Shown here: positions 10,419-18,885 of the stretch, piece by piece
How the letters are laid out: the number at the start of each line of letters is the position of its first letter
Position numbering within the stretch: the first letter of the stretch is position 1
NCBI RefSeq assembly: GCF_018919395.1
Contig: NZ_JAHLME010000001.1
Location: 806,001 to 870,000, forward strand
DNA from: Geomonas azotofigens
GTDB taxonomy: Bacteria; Desulfobacterota; Desulfuromonadia; Geobacterales; Geobacteraceae
Reading direction: 5' to 3'
DNA: 64,000 nucleotides
Notes under the pieces: model-generated
Seen by the model: the letters and a program-made list of their open reading frames with translations, nothing else
The model's database searches: none
What the model was told of the DNA's origin: nothing
Program-made: the position numbers and the translations under genes

Positions 10419-10574
10419 CACCTCGTTATTGCACCATAATTTGGCAGCCGCCCTGCTTGTTTCGGCCGCCGAAACGGTTCGCCGTAAAGCCTTGCCAGGA
10501 GCGGATCGAGGCGTCAAAAACGGGCTAGAACCGCTCCAGTCGCGGATAAAATGGAGCCGGGTTCAAGAAAACCC

Positions 10575-10602
10575 TTGCAAATTACGAATATATGATTATA
10601 GT
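10575..10602 (+). promoter_or_regulatory. Promoter of the HU gene
   Basis: TTGCAA (10575-10580) and TATAGT (10597-10602) with a 16-nt spacer in a locally AT-rich stretch, about 35 nt upstream of the HU start. Confidence 0.5.
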
Positions 10603-10636
10603 GGCGTTAATTTAATCCAGCCAAGGAGGGTCTCAC

Positions 10637-10921
10637 ATGACTAAAGCAGAACTGGTCGAAGCAGTGGCGAAGTCCGCAAACATCCCCAAGGCCGCAGCCG
10701 AGAAGGCCGTCGGTGCATTCATCTCCACCGTGAGCGGTGCGCTGAAGAAGGGCGACAGGGTGACGCTGGTAGGCTTCGGCAGCTTTGAAGTGGCCAGCCG
10801 CCAGGCTCGTACCGGCAGGAACCCGCAGACCGGCAAGGAGATCAAGATCGCCGAAGCCAAGGTGCCCAAGTTCCGCCCGGGCAAGGCCCTGAAAGACGCC
10901 ATCGCGACCAAGAAGAAGTAG
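10637..10921 (+). CDS. hup: Nucleoid protein HU
   Basis: A 94-residue DNA-bending histone-like protein. It begins [18 protein letters not shown], has the [14 protein letters not shown] core and the DNA-binding arm signature [14 protein letters not shown]. It ends [14 protein letters not shown]-like followed by a short Lys tail. AAGGAGG sits 7 nt upstream of the ATG. HU is favoured over IHF by the arm sequence and ending. It is a single-gene unit with its own promoter and terminator. Confidence 0.95.
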   Translation: MTKAELVEAVAKSANIPKAAAEKAVGAFISTVSGALKKGDRVTLVGFGSFEVASRQARTGRNPQTGKEIKIAEAKVPKFRPGKALKDAIATKKK

Positions 10922-10976
10922 TCTCGGACCAGCCAGCGACGTGCCCCTCCACGACTGTTGCTACGTCTCCGGCACG

Positions 10977-11013
10977 CAAGAGAACCCCGCCCCCAAAGCG
11001 GGGTTTTCTCTTG
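10977..11013 (+). terminator. Terminator of the HU gene
   Basis: CAAGAGAA-CCCCGC pairs with GCGGGG-TTTTCTCTTG around a short loop, giving a hairpin whose right arm carries the T-rich tail. Confidence 0.75.
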
Positions 11014-11372
11014 TAAACGTATACGTGAAAAGAAAAACTTGCCTTTGTCGGGCGCATGTAGTAAAGCTGTTCGCCTGACTGACATCAGTTGCACCGGGGC
11101 CAACGCCCCTCCCATCGATCCAACCCCTCGCATTCAGGTTTATCCCCACGAGAAATGCGGCAGCAGCTAATTGGTTGGCGACGATGTATGGTTTGCCGGT
11201 CATATGGCGTGTTGCCGAGTTTAATTTCAGCTAAGCCTGCGACAATCGTTGTCGCGGCGGGTTTGGCACGCCCCACATTTTAGCACCCTTGAGCAAAGAG
11301 CCGCGTCCGTCCCCTGGGGATGTCCGGGACGCGAGCGCGGCCTTATTTTGCCCGAGGGAGAAAAGGAAACAC
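11014..11372. other. Non-coding region before the DEAD-box helicase gene
   Basis: About 360 nt without a credible gene. It contains a perfect 7-bp inverted repeat GCGACAA-TCG-TTGTCGC at 11239-11255. A longer hairpin at about 11302-11334 (CGCGTCC with GGACGCG) lies in the expected 5' leader of the helicase mRNA. Structured leaders are common for cold-shock helicases, but no specific regulatory RNA family is recognisable. Confidence 0.35.
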
Positions 11373-12713
11373 ATGTCTTTTGAAACCCTGAACCTCTCCG
11401 CCCCCCTCATCAAAGCAATCAACGCCTGCGGCTACACCGAGCCGACCCCGATCCAGGCAGAGTCGATCCCGCTGGCGCTTTCCGGCCGCGACCTGATCGG
11501 CAGCGCCCAGACCGGCACCGGCAAGACCGCGTCTTTCGTCCTGCCCGCCCTGGAGCGCCTGCTGGTCCCCTCCCCGGTCCGCGGCAAGGGGCCGCGCATC
11601 CTGGTGCTGACGCCGACCCGCGAACTGGCCATCCAGGTGGTGGACGCGGTGAGGACCTACGGCAAGTTCATGCGGGTGCGCTGCGGCGCCATCCTGGGCG
11701 GGATGCCCTATCGCGACCAGATGATGCTCCTCTCCAGCCCGGTCGACATCATCGTGGCCACCCCCGGCCGACTGATCGACCACCTGGACCGCCGTTCCAT
11801 CAACTTCTCGCGCCTGGAGATGCTGGTGCTGGACGAGGCGGACCGCATGCTGGACATGGGCTTCTCCGAGGACGTGGACCGCATCGCCGCCGCCGCGCCG
11901 GCCGAGCGCCAGACCCTGCTCTTCACCGCCACCATGGACGACGCCATGGCGAAGCTCGCCCAGCGTCTTCTCAAGGACCCGGTCCGCGTCGCGGTGGACG
12001 TCCAGCAGGTGACCAGTCTCCAGATCGAGCAGCGTCTGCACGTGACCGACGACATGCGCCACAAGAACCGCATACTGCAGCACCTGGTTGCCGACGCCAG
12101 CGTCACCAAGGCGATCATCTTCTCGGCCACCAAGAAGGACGCCGACCAGCTCGCCTTCGAGCTCTACTCGCAGGGGCACGCCGCCGCCGCGCTGCACGGC
12201 GACATGTCGCAGGGGGCGCGCAACAAGACCATCACCAACATGCGCCGCGGCAAGGTGCGGCTCCTGGTCGCCACCGACGTCGCCGCCCGCGGCCTGGACG
12301 TCTCCGGCATCAGCCACGTGATCAACTTCGACCTCCCCAAGTTCGCCGAGGACTACGTGCACAGGATCGGCCGCACCGGCCGCGCCGGCGCTACCGGCAT
12401 CGCCATCTCGTTCTGCTCCATGAACGAGGTCGCCTACCTGGATCGCATCGAGCGCCTGACCGGCAAGCCGCTCCCCCAGCACGTCATCGAGGGGCTCGAG
12501 CCGACCCGCCCCCTGAGAAGGAACAACTCCGGCCCCGGCGCCCGCAAGGGACGCCCCGGCTTCGACCCGCGCAAGAAAGGGTTCGCTCCCAAGGGCCGTC
12601 CCGCCCAGGGTGGGCGCCCCGGCCAGAGCGGACGCCCGGGACCGGCCACCGGCCGGCGCGACGCCCAGCCGGTTGTCGAGTACCGTCGCGGCAGAGGCGG
12701 CGCGGGAAACTAG
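11373..12713 (+). CDS. DEAD-box ATP-dependent RNA helicase (RhlE-like)
   Basis: A 446-residue RNA helicase likely involved in RNA degradation, ribosome assembly or cold adaptation. In order: Q motif (GYTEPTPIQ), motif I AQTGTGKT, Ia PTRELA, II DEAD, III TAT, IV IFSATKKD-like, V TDVAARGLD, VI HRIGRTGR. The C-terminal ~60 residues are a basic Gly/Arg/Pro-rich RNA-binding tail (repeats such as [10 protein letters not shown]). The start at 11373 follows AAAAGGA and gives MSFETLNLSAPL, the normal family N-terminus; the in-frame extension to 11289 is not supported. RhlE is preferred over SrmB/DeaD from the short tail and overall pattern. Confidence 0.92.
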   Translation: MSFETLNLSAPLIKAINACGYTEPTPIQAESIPLALSGRDLIGSAQTGTGKTASFVLPALERLLVPSPVRGKGPRILVLTPTRELAIQVVDAVRTYGKFMRVRCGAILGGMPYRDQMMLLSSPVDIIVATPGRLIDHLDRRSINFSRLEMLVLDEADRMLDMGFSEDVDRIAAAAPAERQTLLFTATMDDAMAKLAQRLLKDPVRVAVDVQQVTSLQIEQRLHVTDDMRHKNRILQHLVADASVTKAIIFSATKKDADQLAFELYSQGHAAAALHGDMSQGARNKTITNMRRGKVRLLVATDVAARGLDVSGISHVINFDLPKFAEDYVHRIGRTGRAGATGIAISFCSMNEVAYLDRIERLTGKPLPQHVIEGLEPTRPLRRNNSGPGARKGRPGFDPRKKGFAPKGRPAQGGRPGQSGRPGPATGRRDAQPVVEYRRGRGGAGN

Positions 12714-12768
12714 CCTTTTCCTTGCTTTAAGTCGTTGGTTTTGGTATCGTTTGCACCTGTGTATACAA

Positions 12769-12798
12769 CGGCCCCCAGGCGTCCCGCCTCGGGGGCCG
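12769..12798 (+). terminator. Hairpin after the helicase gene
   Basis: CGGCCCCC pairs with GGGGGCCG around an inner AGGC/GCCT stem. It is strong but has no T-run, so it may act as a terminator or an mRNA-stabilising hairpin. Confidence 0.5.
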
Positions 12799-12856
12799 CT
12801 TGCGACTGAGCGCCGCCGGCTTCCGGCAGCCATGAGAGATACGAAGGGGGTAGCAG

Positions 12857-14044
12857 ATGTCTGCAGCAGTTGAACTTGGGAAGGGTCTCCACTGGATCGG
12901 GGTCAAGGACCCCAGCCTCACCGTCTTCGACGACCTCTTTCCCACACAGTACGGTACCACCTACAACTCGTACCTGGTGCAGGGCGAGTCCCACATCGCC
13001 ATCATCGACACGGTCAAGGCCAAGCGCTTCGACGAGTTCCTGGAAAAGATCCGCTCCATCACCGATCCGGCCAACGTCGACTACATCGTGGTGAACCATT
13101 CCGAGCCGGACCACTCCGGTTCCCTGGCCCAGCTCCTGAAGCACTGCCCGAAGGCGACCGTGGTCTCCAGCCAGGCGGCGCGCACCTTCCTGGGCAACCA
13201 GATCCACGTCCCGTTCGAGTCCCGCATCGTCAAGGACAACGACCGGATCGACCTGGGGGGGCGCACCCTGAGCTTCATCGCCGCTCCCTTTTTGCACTGG
13301 CCGGACACCATGTTCACGCTCTTGGAAGAGGACCAGGTCCTCTTCTCCTGCGACGCCTTCGGCTCGCACTACTCCCCGGAGGGGCTGTTTGCCGACGAGT
13401 GCCCCGACTTCTCCGGCGAGACCCGCTTCTACTTCGACTGCATCATGCGTCCCTTCAAGGAGCGCATCCTTCAGGCGGTGGCCAAGCTCGACGGCATCGA
13501 GCTGAAGATGCTCTGCCCGAGCCACGGCCCGGTCTACCGCAGCGATGCCAGGAAGGCCATCGAGCTGTACCAGAAGTGGTCCCAGCCCAAGGCCGCCGGG
13601 CGCCGTGTCGCCATCTTCTACATCTCCCCGCACGGCAACACCGAGCAGATGGCCGAGGCGGTGGCCAAGGGGGTCGGCGACGCCGGCGTCCACGTCACGC
13701 TGTGCCACATCAACCACGCCTCCGTCGCCGACATCCGGGACCTCATGGAGGAGTGCGACGGCCTCATCTTCGGCACGCCGACCATCAACCGTGACATCCC
13801 CAAGCCGATGTGGGACGTGCTCGCCTACCTCTCCACCGTGAGCCTCAAGGGGAACATCGGCGGTGTCTTCGGCAGCTACGGCTGGTCCGGCGAGGCCTGC
13901 CGCATGGCCGAGGAGCGGCTGAAGAGCATGAACTTCAAGCTCCCGGCGCCGCTGATCCGCTCCCCCTTCATGCCCAAGCCCGAGATTCTCGCCGAGTGCG
14001 AGGCGCTGGGGCGCGCCGTGGCCGAAGAGGTCCTGAAAAAGTAA
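12857..14044 (+). CDS. Flavodiiron protein (A-type flavoprotein, rubredoxin:oxygen oxidoreductase type)
   Basis: A 395-residue cytoplasmic enzyme that reduces O2 to water and/or NO to N2O. The N-terminal metallo-beta-lactamase-like domain (1-250) carries all expected di-iron ligands: His81, Glu83, Asp85, His86 in HSEPDH, His147 in FLHWPDT, Asp166 in SCDAFG and His223 in PSHGP. The C-terminal flavodoxin domain (about 255-395) shows the FMN-binding ISPHGNTEQMAEA loop and GSYGWSGEA. There is no fused rubredoxin, so an external electron donor is needed. A Shine-Dalgarno sequence (GGGGGTAGCAG) precedes the ATG. In an anaerobe this is an oxygen or NO detoxification enzyme. It stands as a single gene between the helicase and priA. 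Confidence 0.93.
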   Translation: MSAAVELGKGLHWIGVKDPSLTVFDDLFPTQYGTTYNSYLVQGESHIAIIDTVKAKRFDEFLEKIRSITDPANVDYIVVNHSEPDHSGSLAQLLKHCPKATVVSSQAARTFLGNQIHVPFESRIVKDNDRIDLGGRTLSFIAAPFLHWPDTMFTLLEEDQVLFSCDAFGSHYSPEGLFADECPDFSGETRFYFDCIMRPFKERILQAVAKLDGIELKMLCPSHGPVYRSDARKAIELYQKWSQPKAAGRRVAIFYISPHGNTEQMAEAVAKGVGDAGVHVTLCHINHASVADIRDLMEECDGLIFGTPTINRDIPKPMWDVLAYLSTVSLKGNIGGVFGSYGWSGEACRMAEERLKSMNFKLPAPLIRSPFMPKPEILAECEALGRAVAEEVLKK

Positions 14045-14054
14045 CGCCTGTCTT

Positions 14055-14110
14055 TACCCAGGCCCCTCTCCCGCCGGGAGAGGGTGCCCGCAGGGCGGGC
14101 GGGGGGCGGC
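14055..14110. repeat. GC-rich palindromic repeat (CCCTCTCCC / GGGAGAGGG)
   Basis: CCCTCTCCC-GCC-GGGAGAGGG followed by GCCCGCAGGGCGGGC-type inverted sequence in the gap before priA. It belongs to the dispersed family discussed in the findings. Confidence 0.6.
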
Positions 14111-14166
14111 GTTCGATCCCCCTCTGCTCTCCTGCCCCCCTCTCACCGTACCACCCACTCTACTCC

Positions 14167-16425
14167 ATGCAGACAATCAGCCAGCACATCGTAGAGGTTG
14201 CCATCCCCCTCCCCCTGGAGGGAAGCTTCCACTACCTGGTGCCCGAGCGTCTTTCCGCTGCGGCCCTGGCCGGCAAGCGCGTCCTGGTCCCCTTCGGGCG
14301 GCGCAAGGTGACCGGCTACCTCCTCGGCGACGCCGACGCGCCCGGCGCGGGCGAACTGAAGGAAGTACTCGAGATCCTCGACGAGGAGCCGCTCTTCACC
14401 GCCGCCGAGCTCGAATTCTACCGCTGGATCGCCGGCTACTACCTGCACCCGTTGGGCGAGGTGATCAAGATGGCGCTCCCGGCAGGGATCAACCTGGTGA
14501 GCCGCTACCGCTGTGAGCAGGCCGAGGACGGCACCCCCGTGCTCAAGGAGTACCTGGCCGGCGGCAAGAACGTGCGCACCGAGCGGGTCTACACGGCGGT
14601 CCCGGACTGCGCGTCGCGCCCCCGGGGCAAGGGGCTCGAGATCCTGGAATACCTCCTGGAGGTGGGGGAGTGCTCCGGCCCGCAGCTCAGGGAGCGTTTC
14701 GGCCCCTGCACGACTCAGCTCGGGCGCCTGGTCGAACTGGGCGCCGCGCGCCTTTCCCAGCGCGAGGTGTACCGCGATCCGTTCAAGGCCAAGGAGTACG
14801 GCCATGACGGCCCCTTACCCCTCAACCCGGCCCAGGCCGAGGCCCTGGCCAAGGTGACGACTGCACTCGCTACCGGGGAGTTCGCTCCGTTTCTGCTGCA
14901 CGGGGTCACCGGCAGCGGCAAGACCGAGGTCTACCTGCAGTCGATCGCGGTGGCGCTCGCGGCGGGTAAGAGCGCGTTGGTGCTGGTTCCGGAGATCGCC
15001 CTGACGCCGCAGTTGGTCGGGCGCTTCAAGCGGCGCTTCGACTGCGGCATCGCCGTGCTGCACTCCGGACTCTCCGACGGGGAGCGCTTCGACGAATGGC
15101 GCCGTATCCGGCGCGGCGAGGCCTCCATCGTCATCGGCGCCCGCTCCGCTTTGTTCGCACCGCTGGAACGCGTCGGGGTCATCGTCGTCGACGAGGAGCA
15201 CGAGGGGAGTTACAAGCAGTCCGAGGGGGTGCGCTACAACGCCCGCGACCTGGCGCTGGTGCGCGGCAAGCTCGGCAAGGCCGTTGTGCTTTTGGGGTCG
15301 GCGACGCCGCTCGTCACCAGCTACCATGCCGCCCAGACCGGACGCCTTGGCTATCTGAGCCTCCCGGACCGGGTGCGCGACCTCCCCATGCCGGAAACGA
15401 AGATGCTGGACGCGCGCAACCACAAGGGGGATATCTTCCTGCCGGAACTCGTCGAGGCGATGGGGGAGAACCTTGACGCCGGGGGGCAGACGCTGCTCTT
15501 CTTGAACCGGCGCGGCTTCGCCACCTACTTGGTCTGCGAGACCTGCGGCCACGTGCTCCGCTGCCCCAACTGCGCGGTCACCCTCACTTACCACCGCATC
15601 AAGGGAAAGCACGTCTGCCACTACTGCGACTTCACCATGCTCCCCCCGAGCAGCTGTCCCGACTGCCAAAGCGGCGCCATCACCCTCCTGGGGCGTGGCA
15701 CCGAGCGGGTCGAGGACCAGGTGCAGAAGCTCTTTCCCGACGCGCGGGTCTCCCGCATGGACCGCGACTCCACCCGGGGCAAGGGCGGCCACGCCCGGGT
15801 CCTGAAGGAGCTGGAGGAAGGGACGGTGGATATCCTGATCGGCACCCAGATGATCGCCAAGGGGCATGACTTTCCCGGCGTCACCCTGGTCGGGGTCCTT
15901 TCCGCCGATGCCTCGTTGCACCTCCCCGATTTTCGCAGCGCCGAGCGCACCTTCCAGCTGGTGACCCAGGTGATGGGGCGGGCCGGGCGCGGCGACAAGC
16001 CGGGGCGGGTACTGGTGCAGACGCTGGCGCCGGAGCACTACGCGCTGACCCACGCCGTGGCCCACGACTACCTCGGCTTCTACCGCGAGGAGATCGCCTT
16101 CCGCGAGGAGGTGGGGTACCCTCCCTTCGCGCACCTGGCGGCGCTCACCTTTTCGGCGGTGGCCGCCGGGCAGGGAGAGGGTGTCGCCGACGAGGCCGCG
16201 GCGCTGTTGCGCCGTATCAAGCGCGAGGCGCGGCTCCGGGTGGAAGTGCTCGGGCCGGTCACGGCCCCCTTGGGCAAGGTGCGCGGCCGCTTCCGCTGGC
16301 AGATCCTTTTGAAGGGGGTGGAGCGGGCCGACCTGCACCGGCTCCTGTTCCACTTCCGGGGCGGCTTCAGCCACCCCTCCACCGTCCGCCTCACCATCGA
16401 CGTCGATCCGGTGGATATGCTGTAG
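14167..16425 (+). CDS. priA: Primosomal replication restart helicase PriA
   Basis: A 752-residue superfamily 2 3'-5' DNA helicase that reloads the replisome at stalled forks. The N-terminal 3'-end-binding and winged-helix regions occupy about residues 1-210. Walker A is GVTGSGKT, motif II is DEEH followed by EGSYKQ. The zinc-binding insert has the expected cysteine pairs (CETCGHVLRCPNC, then CHYCDF and CPDC). The C-terminal helicase motifs include GTQMIAKGHDFP and QVMGRAGRGDKPG. The ATG at 14167 gives the normal family start, but no Shine-Dalgarno sequence is visible before it. The frame is open upstream to 13810 within the flavodiiron gene; that extension is rejected. Confidence 0.95.
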   Translation: MQTISQHIVEVAIPLPLEGSFHYLVPERLSAAALAGKRVLVPFGRRKVTGYLLGDADAPGAGELKEVLEILDEEPLFTAAELEFYRWIAGYYLHPLGEVIKMALPAGINLVSRYRCEQAEDGTPVLKEYLAGGKNVRTERVYTAVPDCASRPRGKGLEILEYLLEVGECSGPQLRERFGPCTTQLGRLVELGAARLSQREVYRDPFKAKEYGHDGPLPLNPAQAEALAKVTTALATGEFAPFLLHGVTGSGKTEVYLQSIAVALAAGKSALVLVPEIALTPQLVGRFKRRFDCGIAVLHSGLSDGERFDEWRRIRRGEASIVIGARSALFAPLERVGVIVVDEEHEGSYKQSEGVRYNARDLALVRGKLGKAVVLLGSATPLVTSYHAAQTGRLGYLSLPDRVRDLPMPETKMLDARNHKGDIFLPELVEAMGENLDAGGQTLLFLNRRGFATYLVCETCGHVLRCPNCAVTLTYHRIKGKHVCHYCDFTMLPPSSCPDCQSGAITLLGRGTERVEDQVQKLFPDARVSRMDRDSTRGKGGHARVLKELEEGTVDILIGTQMIAKGHDFPGVTLVGVLSADASLHLPDFRSAERTFQLVTQVMGRAGRGDKPGRVLVQTLAPEHYALTHAVAHDYLGFYREEIAFREEVGYPPFAHLAALTFSAVAAGQGEGVADEAAALLRRIKREARLRVEVLGPVTAPLGKVRGRFRWQILLKGVERADLHRLLFHFRGGFSHPSTVRLTIDVDPVDML

Positions 16426-16439
16426 GCTCCAGGCGGAGT

Positions 16440-16565
16440 CGCCGCTCCCTCGAGCTCTCCCTCGCCCTCCGGGAGAGGGCCGGGGTGAGGGCGCTGACCA
16501 GGAGTGACTTTGCTGCAGTCGGCAACACCCTCACCCCTTCCCCTCTCCCAAAGGGGGAGGGGTTT
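16440..16565. repeat. Pair of GC-rich palindromic repeats after priA
   Basis: Contains CTCCCTCGCCCTCCGGGAGAG-like and CCCCTCTCCC-AAAGGGGGAGGGG-like inverted repeats separated by about 50 nt, typical of the dispersed repeat family here. Confidence 0.6.
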
Positions 16566-16587
16566 TTACTGCCCGGCGCAAAAACGA

Positions 16588-16624
16588 AAAAAAGGGCCTC
16601 CCGAATCGGGAGGCCCTTTTTTGT
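16588..16624. terminator. Bidirectional terminator between priA and the cytochrome gene
   Basis: A long stem AAAAAGGGCCTCCCG / CGGGAGGCCCTTTTT with an AAT loop and T-runs on both strands, serving the convergent priA (+) and cytochrome (-) genes. Confidence 0.88.
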
Positions 16625-16642
16625 TGCTGGTTCAGCAGCCGC

Positions 16643-18493
16643 TTAGTGGTGCGGGTGCATGAAGGCGTAGATCATCAGCATCAGCAGGGTGATGCCGATG
16701 AACAGCGCGGTGAAGCCGAAGGCTTTCAGGCAGAAGTCGTAGAAGATGCCGGAAGACTTCTTGGCTGCGAACTTCTCGGTGATCCCTTCCTTCTCGTAAC
16801 GTGCCCACTGATCGCCACGCTCTTCGACGAACTCGTGCTTGGACATCTGGCCGTTGAAGATGACGAAGTCCATCGGGAACTTCTCCGGACGTCCGTGGGT
16901 GTTGAAGAAGTGGACCGAGAAGATGAAGCCGGTCGCCAGGAGCGCTTCGTCCGAGTGGATGATGGTGGCCACGTTGAAGGCCCAACCCGGCAGGAACATG
17001 CCGAAGAACTCGGGGAACCAGAGCATCAGGCCGGAGCCGCCGATGGCGAACATACCCCAGAAGACCGCGATGAAGTCGAATTTCTCCCAGTAGGTCCATC
17101 TCTCGAAGGCCGGCTTCGGCCCTTTGAAGAAGAACCAGCGGACCATGCCGATCACGTCGCTGATGTCGCGCAGGTTCGGGCAGAGGGAGTCAGGTCCGAA
17201 GAGCCTCTGCAGCGGGTTGCCCTTGATGTCCTTCCTGATGAACAGGAAGTGGATGCTCATGGACAGCGCCATGGCGAAGTATACGAAGGTGATGCCGGCG
17301 CAGACCCTGTGGAAGAAGCCCGCGTTCGGCGCGCCGCCGTAGAGATCCATGAGGAACTTGGCCCAGATCTGGTCGCTGAACTTCAGCGGCAGACCGGTGA
17401 GGGACAGGCCGAGGAAGCTGATGATGACCAGGAGGTGCATGAACACGTGGACCCTTCTGAAGCGGCGGTACTGCTTGTGCCCTTCGGGTACGTGGTGCAG
17501 GATGACGCCCTCTTCGAGAGCCGCCGCCTTCTCACGGTTCTCCACGAAGCCGCGGATCATCCAGAGCAGGGTGTGGATCCAGAACACGGTGAAGGTGCCG
17601 ACCAGCAGGCCGGTCATCGCGATGAAGGTGTAGAACAGGATCGGGTAACGCTCGCGGTCGTTGTGCTCACCGTGGGCGTAGAACTTGGTGAAGAGCATGC
17701 TCCCCTTGGCGTGGCACTTGGAGCAGGACTTGACCAGGTTGGCCGGGTTGACCGAGGAATTCGGATCCTTGGACGGCAGGATGGCGTGCGCGGTGTGGCA
17801 GTCGGCGCAGCCGGCGACCTTTTCCGGGTAGCCCAGGCGATAGTTCTTGCCGTGGTAGCTCTCCATGTAGCTCTTGACGGCGACTTCGGAGATGTGGTTG
17901 CGCTCGACCAGTTTCGCGTCGGCGTGGCAGCGGAGGCAGACCTTGGTGTGGAACTCCCGGTTTTCCTTGGAGTTCGGATCGCCAAGCGCCTTGATCTCGT
18001 GCAGGTTGTGGCAGTCGTTGCAAGCCGCCGAATCCTGGTTCCCGGCGAGGACGCCCTTGCCGTGTACCGACTGGCTGAAGCCGCGCTCGTCCTTGTGGCA
18101 CTGGGTGCACTTGACGATGACCCTACGCTTGTCCTTGTTCCAGTAGGTGTGGCTGTGCATGTCGGTGTGGCACTGTGCGCACCCGATGCCCTTCTCGCTG
18201 TGGATACTCTTGGCGTGCTCGGCCGCTTCCTTCTTGTGGCAGCGAACGCACTGTACCTTGCCCACCTTGATCTCGCCCCTCATGTGCTTGGCGAGCTCTA
18301 CGATCTCGATGTGGCAGCTGGTGCAACCGTTTTTGCCGTGTACGGAATTGGCCATCTGCTCGGCGGAAATCTTGTTGCCGTGGCAGCCCAGGCAGGTTGC
18401 CGGGTCGATGGCCAGGCCCTGTGCGGCGAAACCGGGCCGGGCTAGTGCTAGGAGCAGTAGCAGCGGGATGAGGCGTGTGAAGACTTGAACCAT
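16643..18493 (-). CDS. cbcL: Inner-membrane multihaem c-/b-type cytochrome, CbcL type
   Basis: A 616-residue quinol-oxidoreductase-type protein. A signal peptide is followed by a periplasmic domain with nine CxxCH haem c sites (CLGCH, CTSCH, CVRCH, CAQCH, CTQCH, CNDCH, CLRCH, CADCH, CSKCH) within about the first 280 residues. A membrane domain with several hydrophobic helices and His residues suited to b haems follows (WIHTLLW, VHVFMHLLVIIS, FFHRVCAG, IHSDEALLATGFIFSVHFF). This nine-haem plus membrane-domain fusion is the known layout of Geobacter CbcL, which passes electrons from the menaquinone pool to periplasmic cytochromes during Fe(III) respiration at low potential. AGGAG precedes the ATG. 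It is a single gene with its own terminator. CbcL is inferred from architecture; a close paralogue cannot be excluded. Confidence 0.82.
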   Translation of the reverse strand: MVQVFTRLIPLLLLLALARPGFAAQGLAIDPATCLGCHGNKISAEQMANSVHGKNGCTSCHIEIVELAKHMRGEIKVGKVQCVRCHKKEAAEHAKSIHSEKGIGCAQCHTDMHSHTYWNKDKRRVIVKCTQCHKDERGFSQSVHGKGVLAGNQDSAACNDCHNLHEIKALGDPNSKENREFHTKVCLRCHADAKLVERNHISEVAVKSYMESYHGKNYRLGYPEKVAGCADCHTAHAILPSKDPNSSVNPANLVKSCSKCHAKGSMLFTKFYAHGEHNDRERYPILFYTFIAMTGLLVGTFTVFWIHTLLWMIRGFVENREKAAALEEGVILHHVPEGHKQYRRFRRVHVFMHLLVIISFLGLSLTGLPLKFSDQIWAKFLMDLYGGAPNAGFFHRVCAGITFVYFAMALSMSIHFLFIRKDIKGNPLQRLFGPDSLCPNLRDISDVIGMVRWFFFKGPKPAFERWTYWEKFDFIAVFWGMFAIGGSGLMLWFPEFFGMFLPGWAFNVATIIHSDEALLATGFIFSVHFFNTHGRPEKFPMDFVIFNGQMSKHEFVEERGDQWARYEKEGITEKFAAKKSSGIFYDFCLKAFGFTALFIGITLLMLMIYAFMHPHH

Positions 18494-18560
18494 TGTAATC
18501 TCCTGTATTTAGGATCGTTTTAGAACGCTTTAATCTATTGGGGCGCTCGCAACGGCGCCT

Positions 18561-18589
18561 ACTTTAATACGCGCGGCTTCATAAATCAA
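18561..18589 (-). promoter_or_regulatory. Candidate promoter of the CbcL-type gene
   Basis: On the minus strand TTGATT (18589-18584) and TAAAGT (18566-18561) are separated by 17 nt, about 70 nt upstream of the start codon, in an AT-rich stretch. Confidence 0.35.
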
Positions 18590-18693
18590 CTGAAAAAGCG
18601 TCAATTAATAAGCAGGATACAACTTTGCTAACGCTGTTTTGCTGAGTTCTCTATCTGGCGTGGCTCTGTGGTGGCTTAGGTGTGACCTGGTTA

Positions 18694-18721
18694 ATAAAAC
18701 AAAGGCAACGCCTTGTTTTAT
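18694..18721 (-). terminator. Hairpin downstream of the radical SAM gene
   Basis: TAAAACAA and TTGTTTTA flank GGC-AAC-GCC (one bulged A), making an A/T-ended hairpin that can act as a terminator on the minus strand, about 165 nt after the radical SAM stop. The rest of 18494-18885 is AT-rich non-coding DNA holding the CbcL promoter candidate. Confidence 0.5.
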
Positions 18722-18885
18722 ATTGATAATGATATGGCCACACGGCGGGGCGTTATCAAGTATTTATTAAATTACGACAGCGACGTGGGGCGTAGATGAG
18801 TGTCGGTTGACTATTAATATCGTGTATACGGGATTTGTGACAGGCTGCGGTAGGGTGGGTTGTGAAGAGGAGTAAAAGGGTCTTA

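Noticed and set aside
11259-11285. TTTGGCACG near the helicase gene as a sigma-54 promoter
   Set aside because: The -24 half is good but no GC-containing -12 element follows at the right spacing.
18721-18736. Fur-box-like TTGATAATGATA sequence before the CbcL-type gene
   Set aside because: Only about half of the 19-bp inverted consensus matches, and the site lies about 230 nt upstream of the gene; could be chance in AT-rich DNA.
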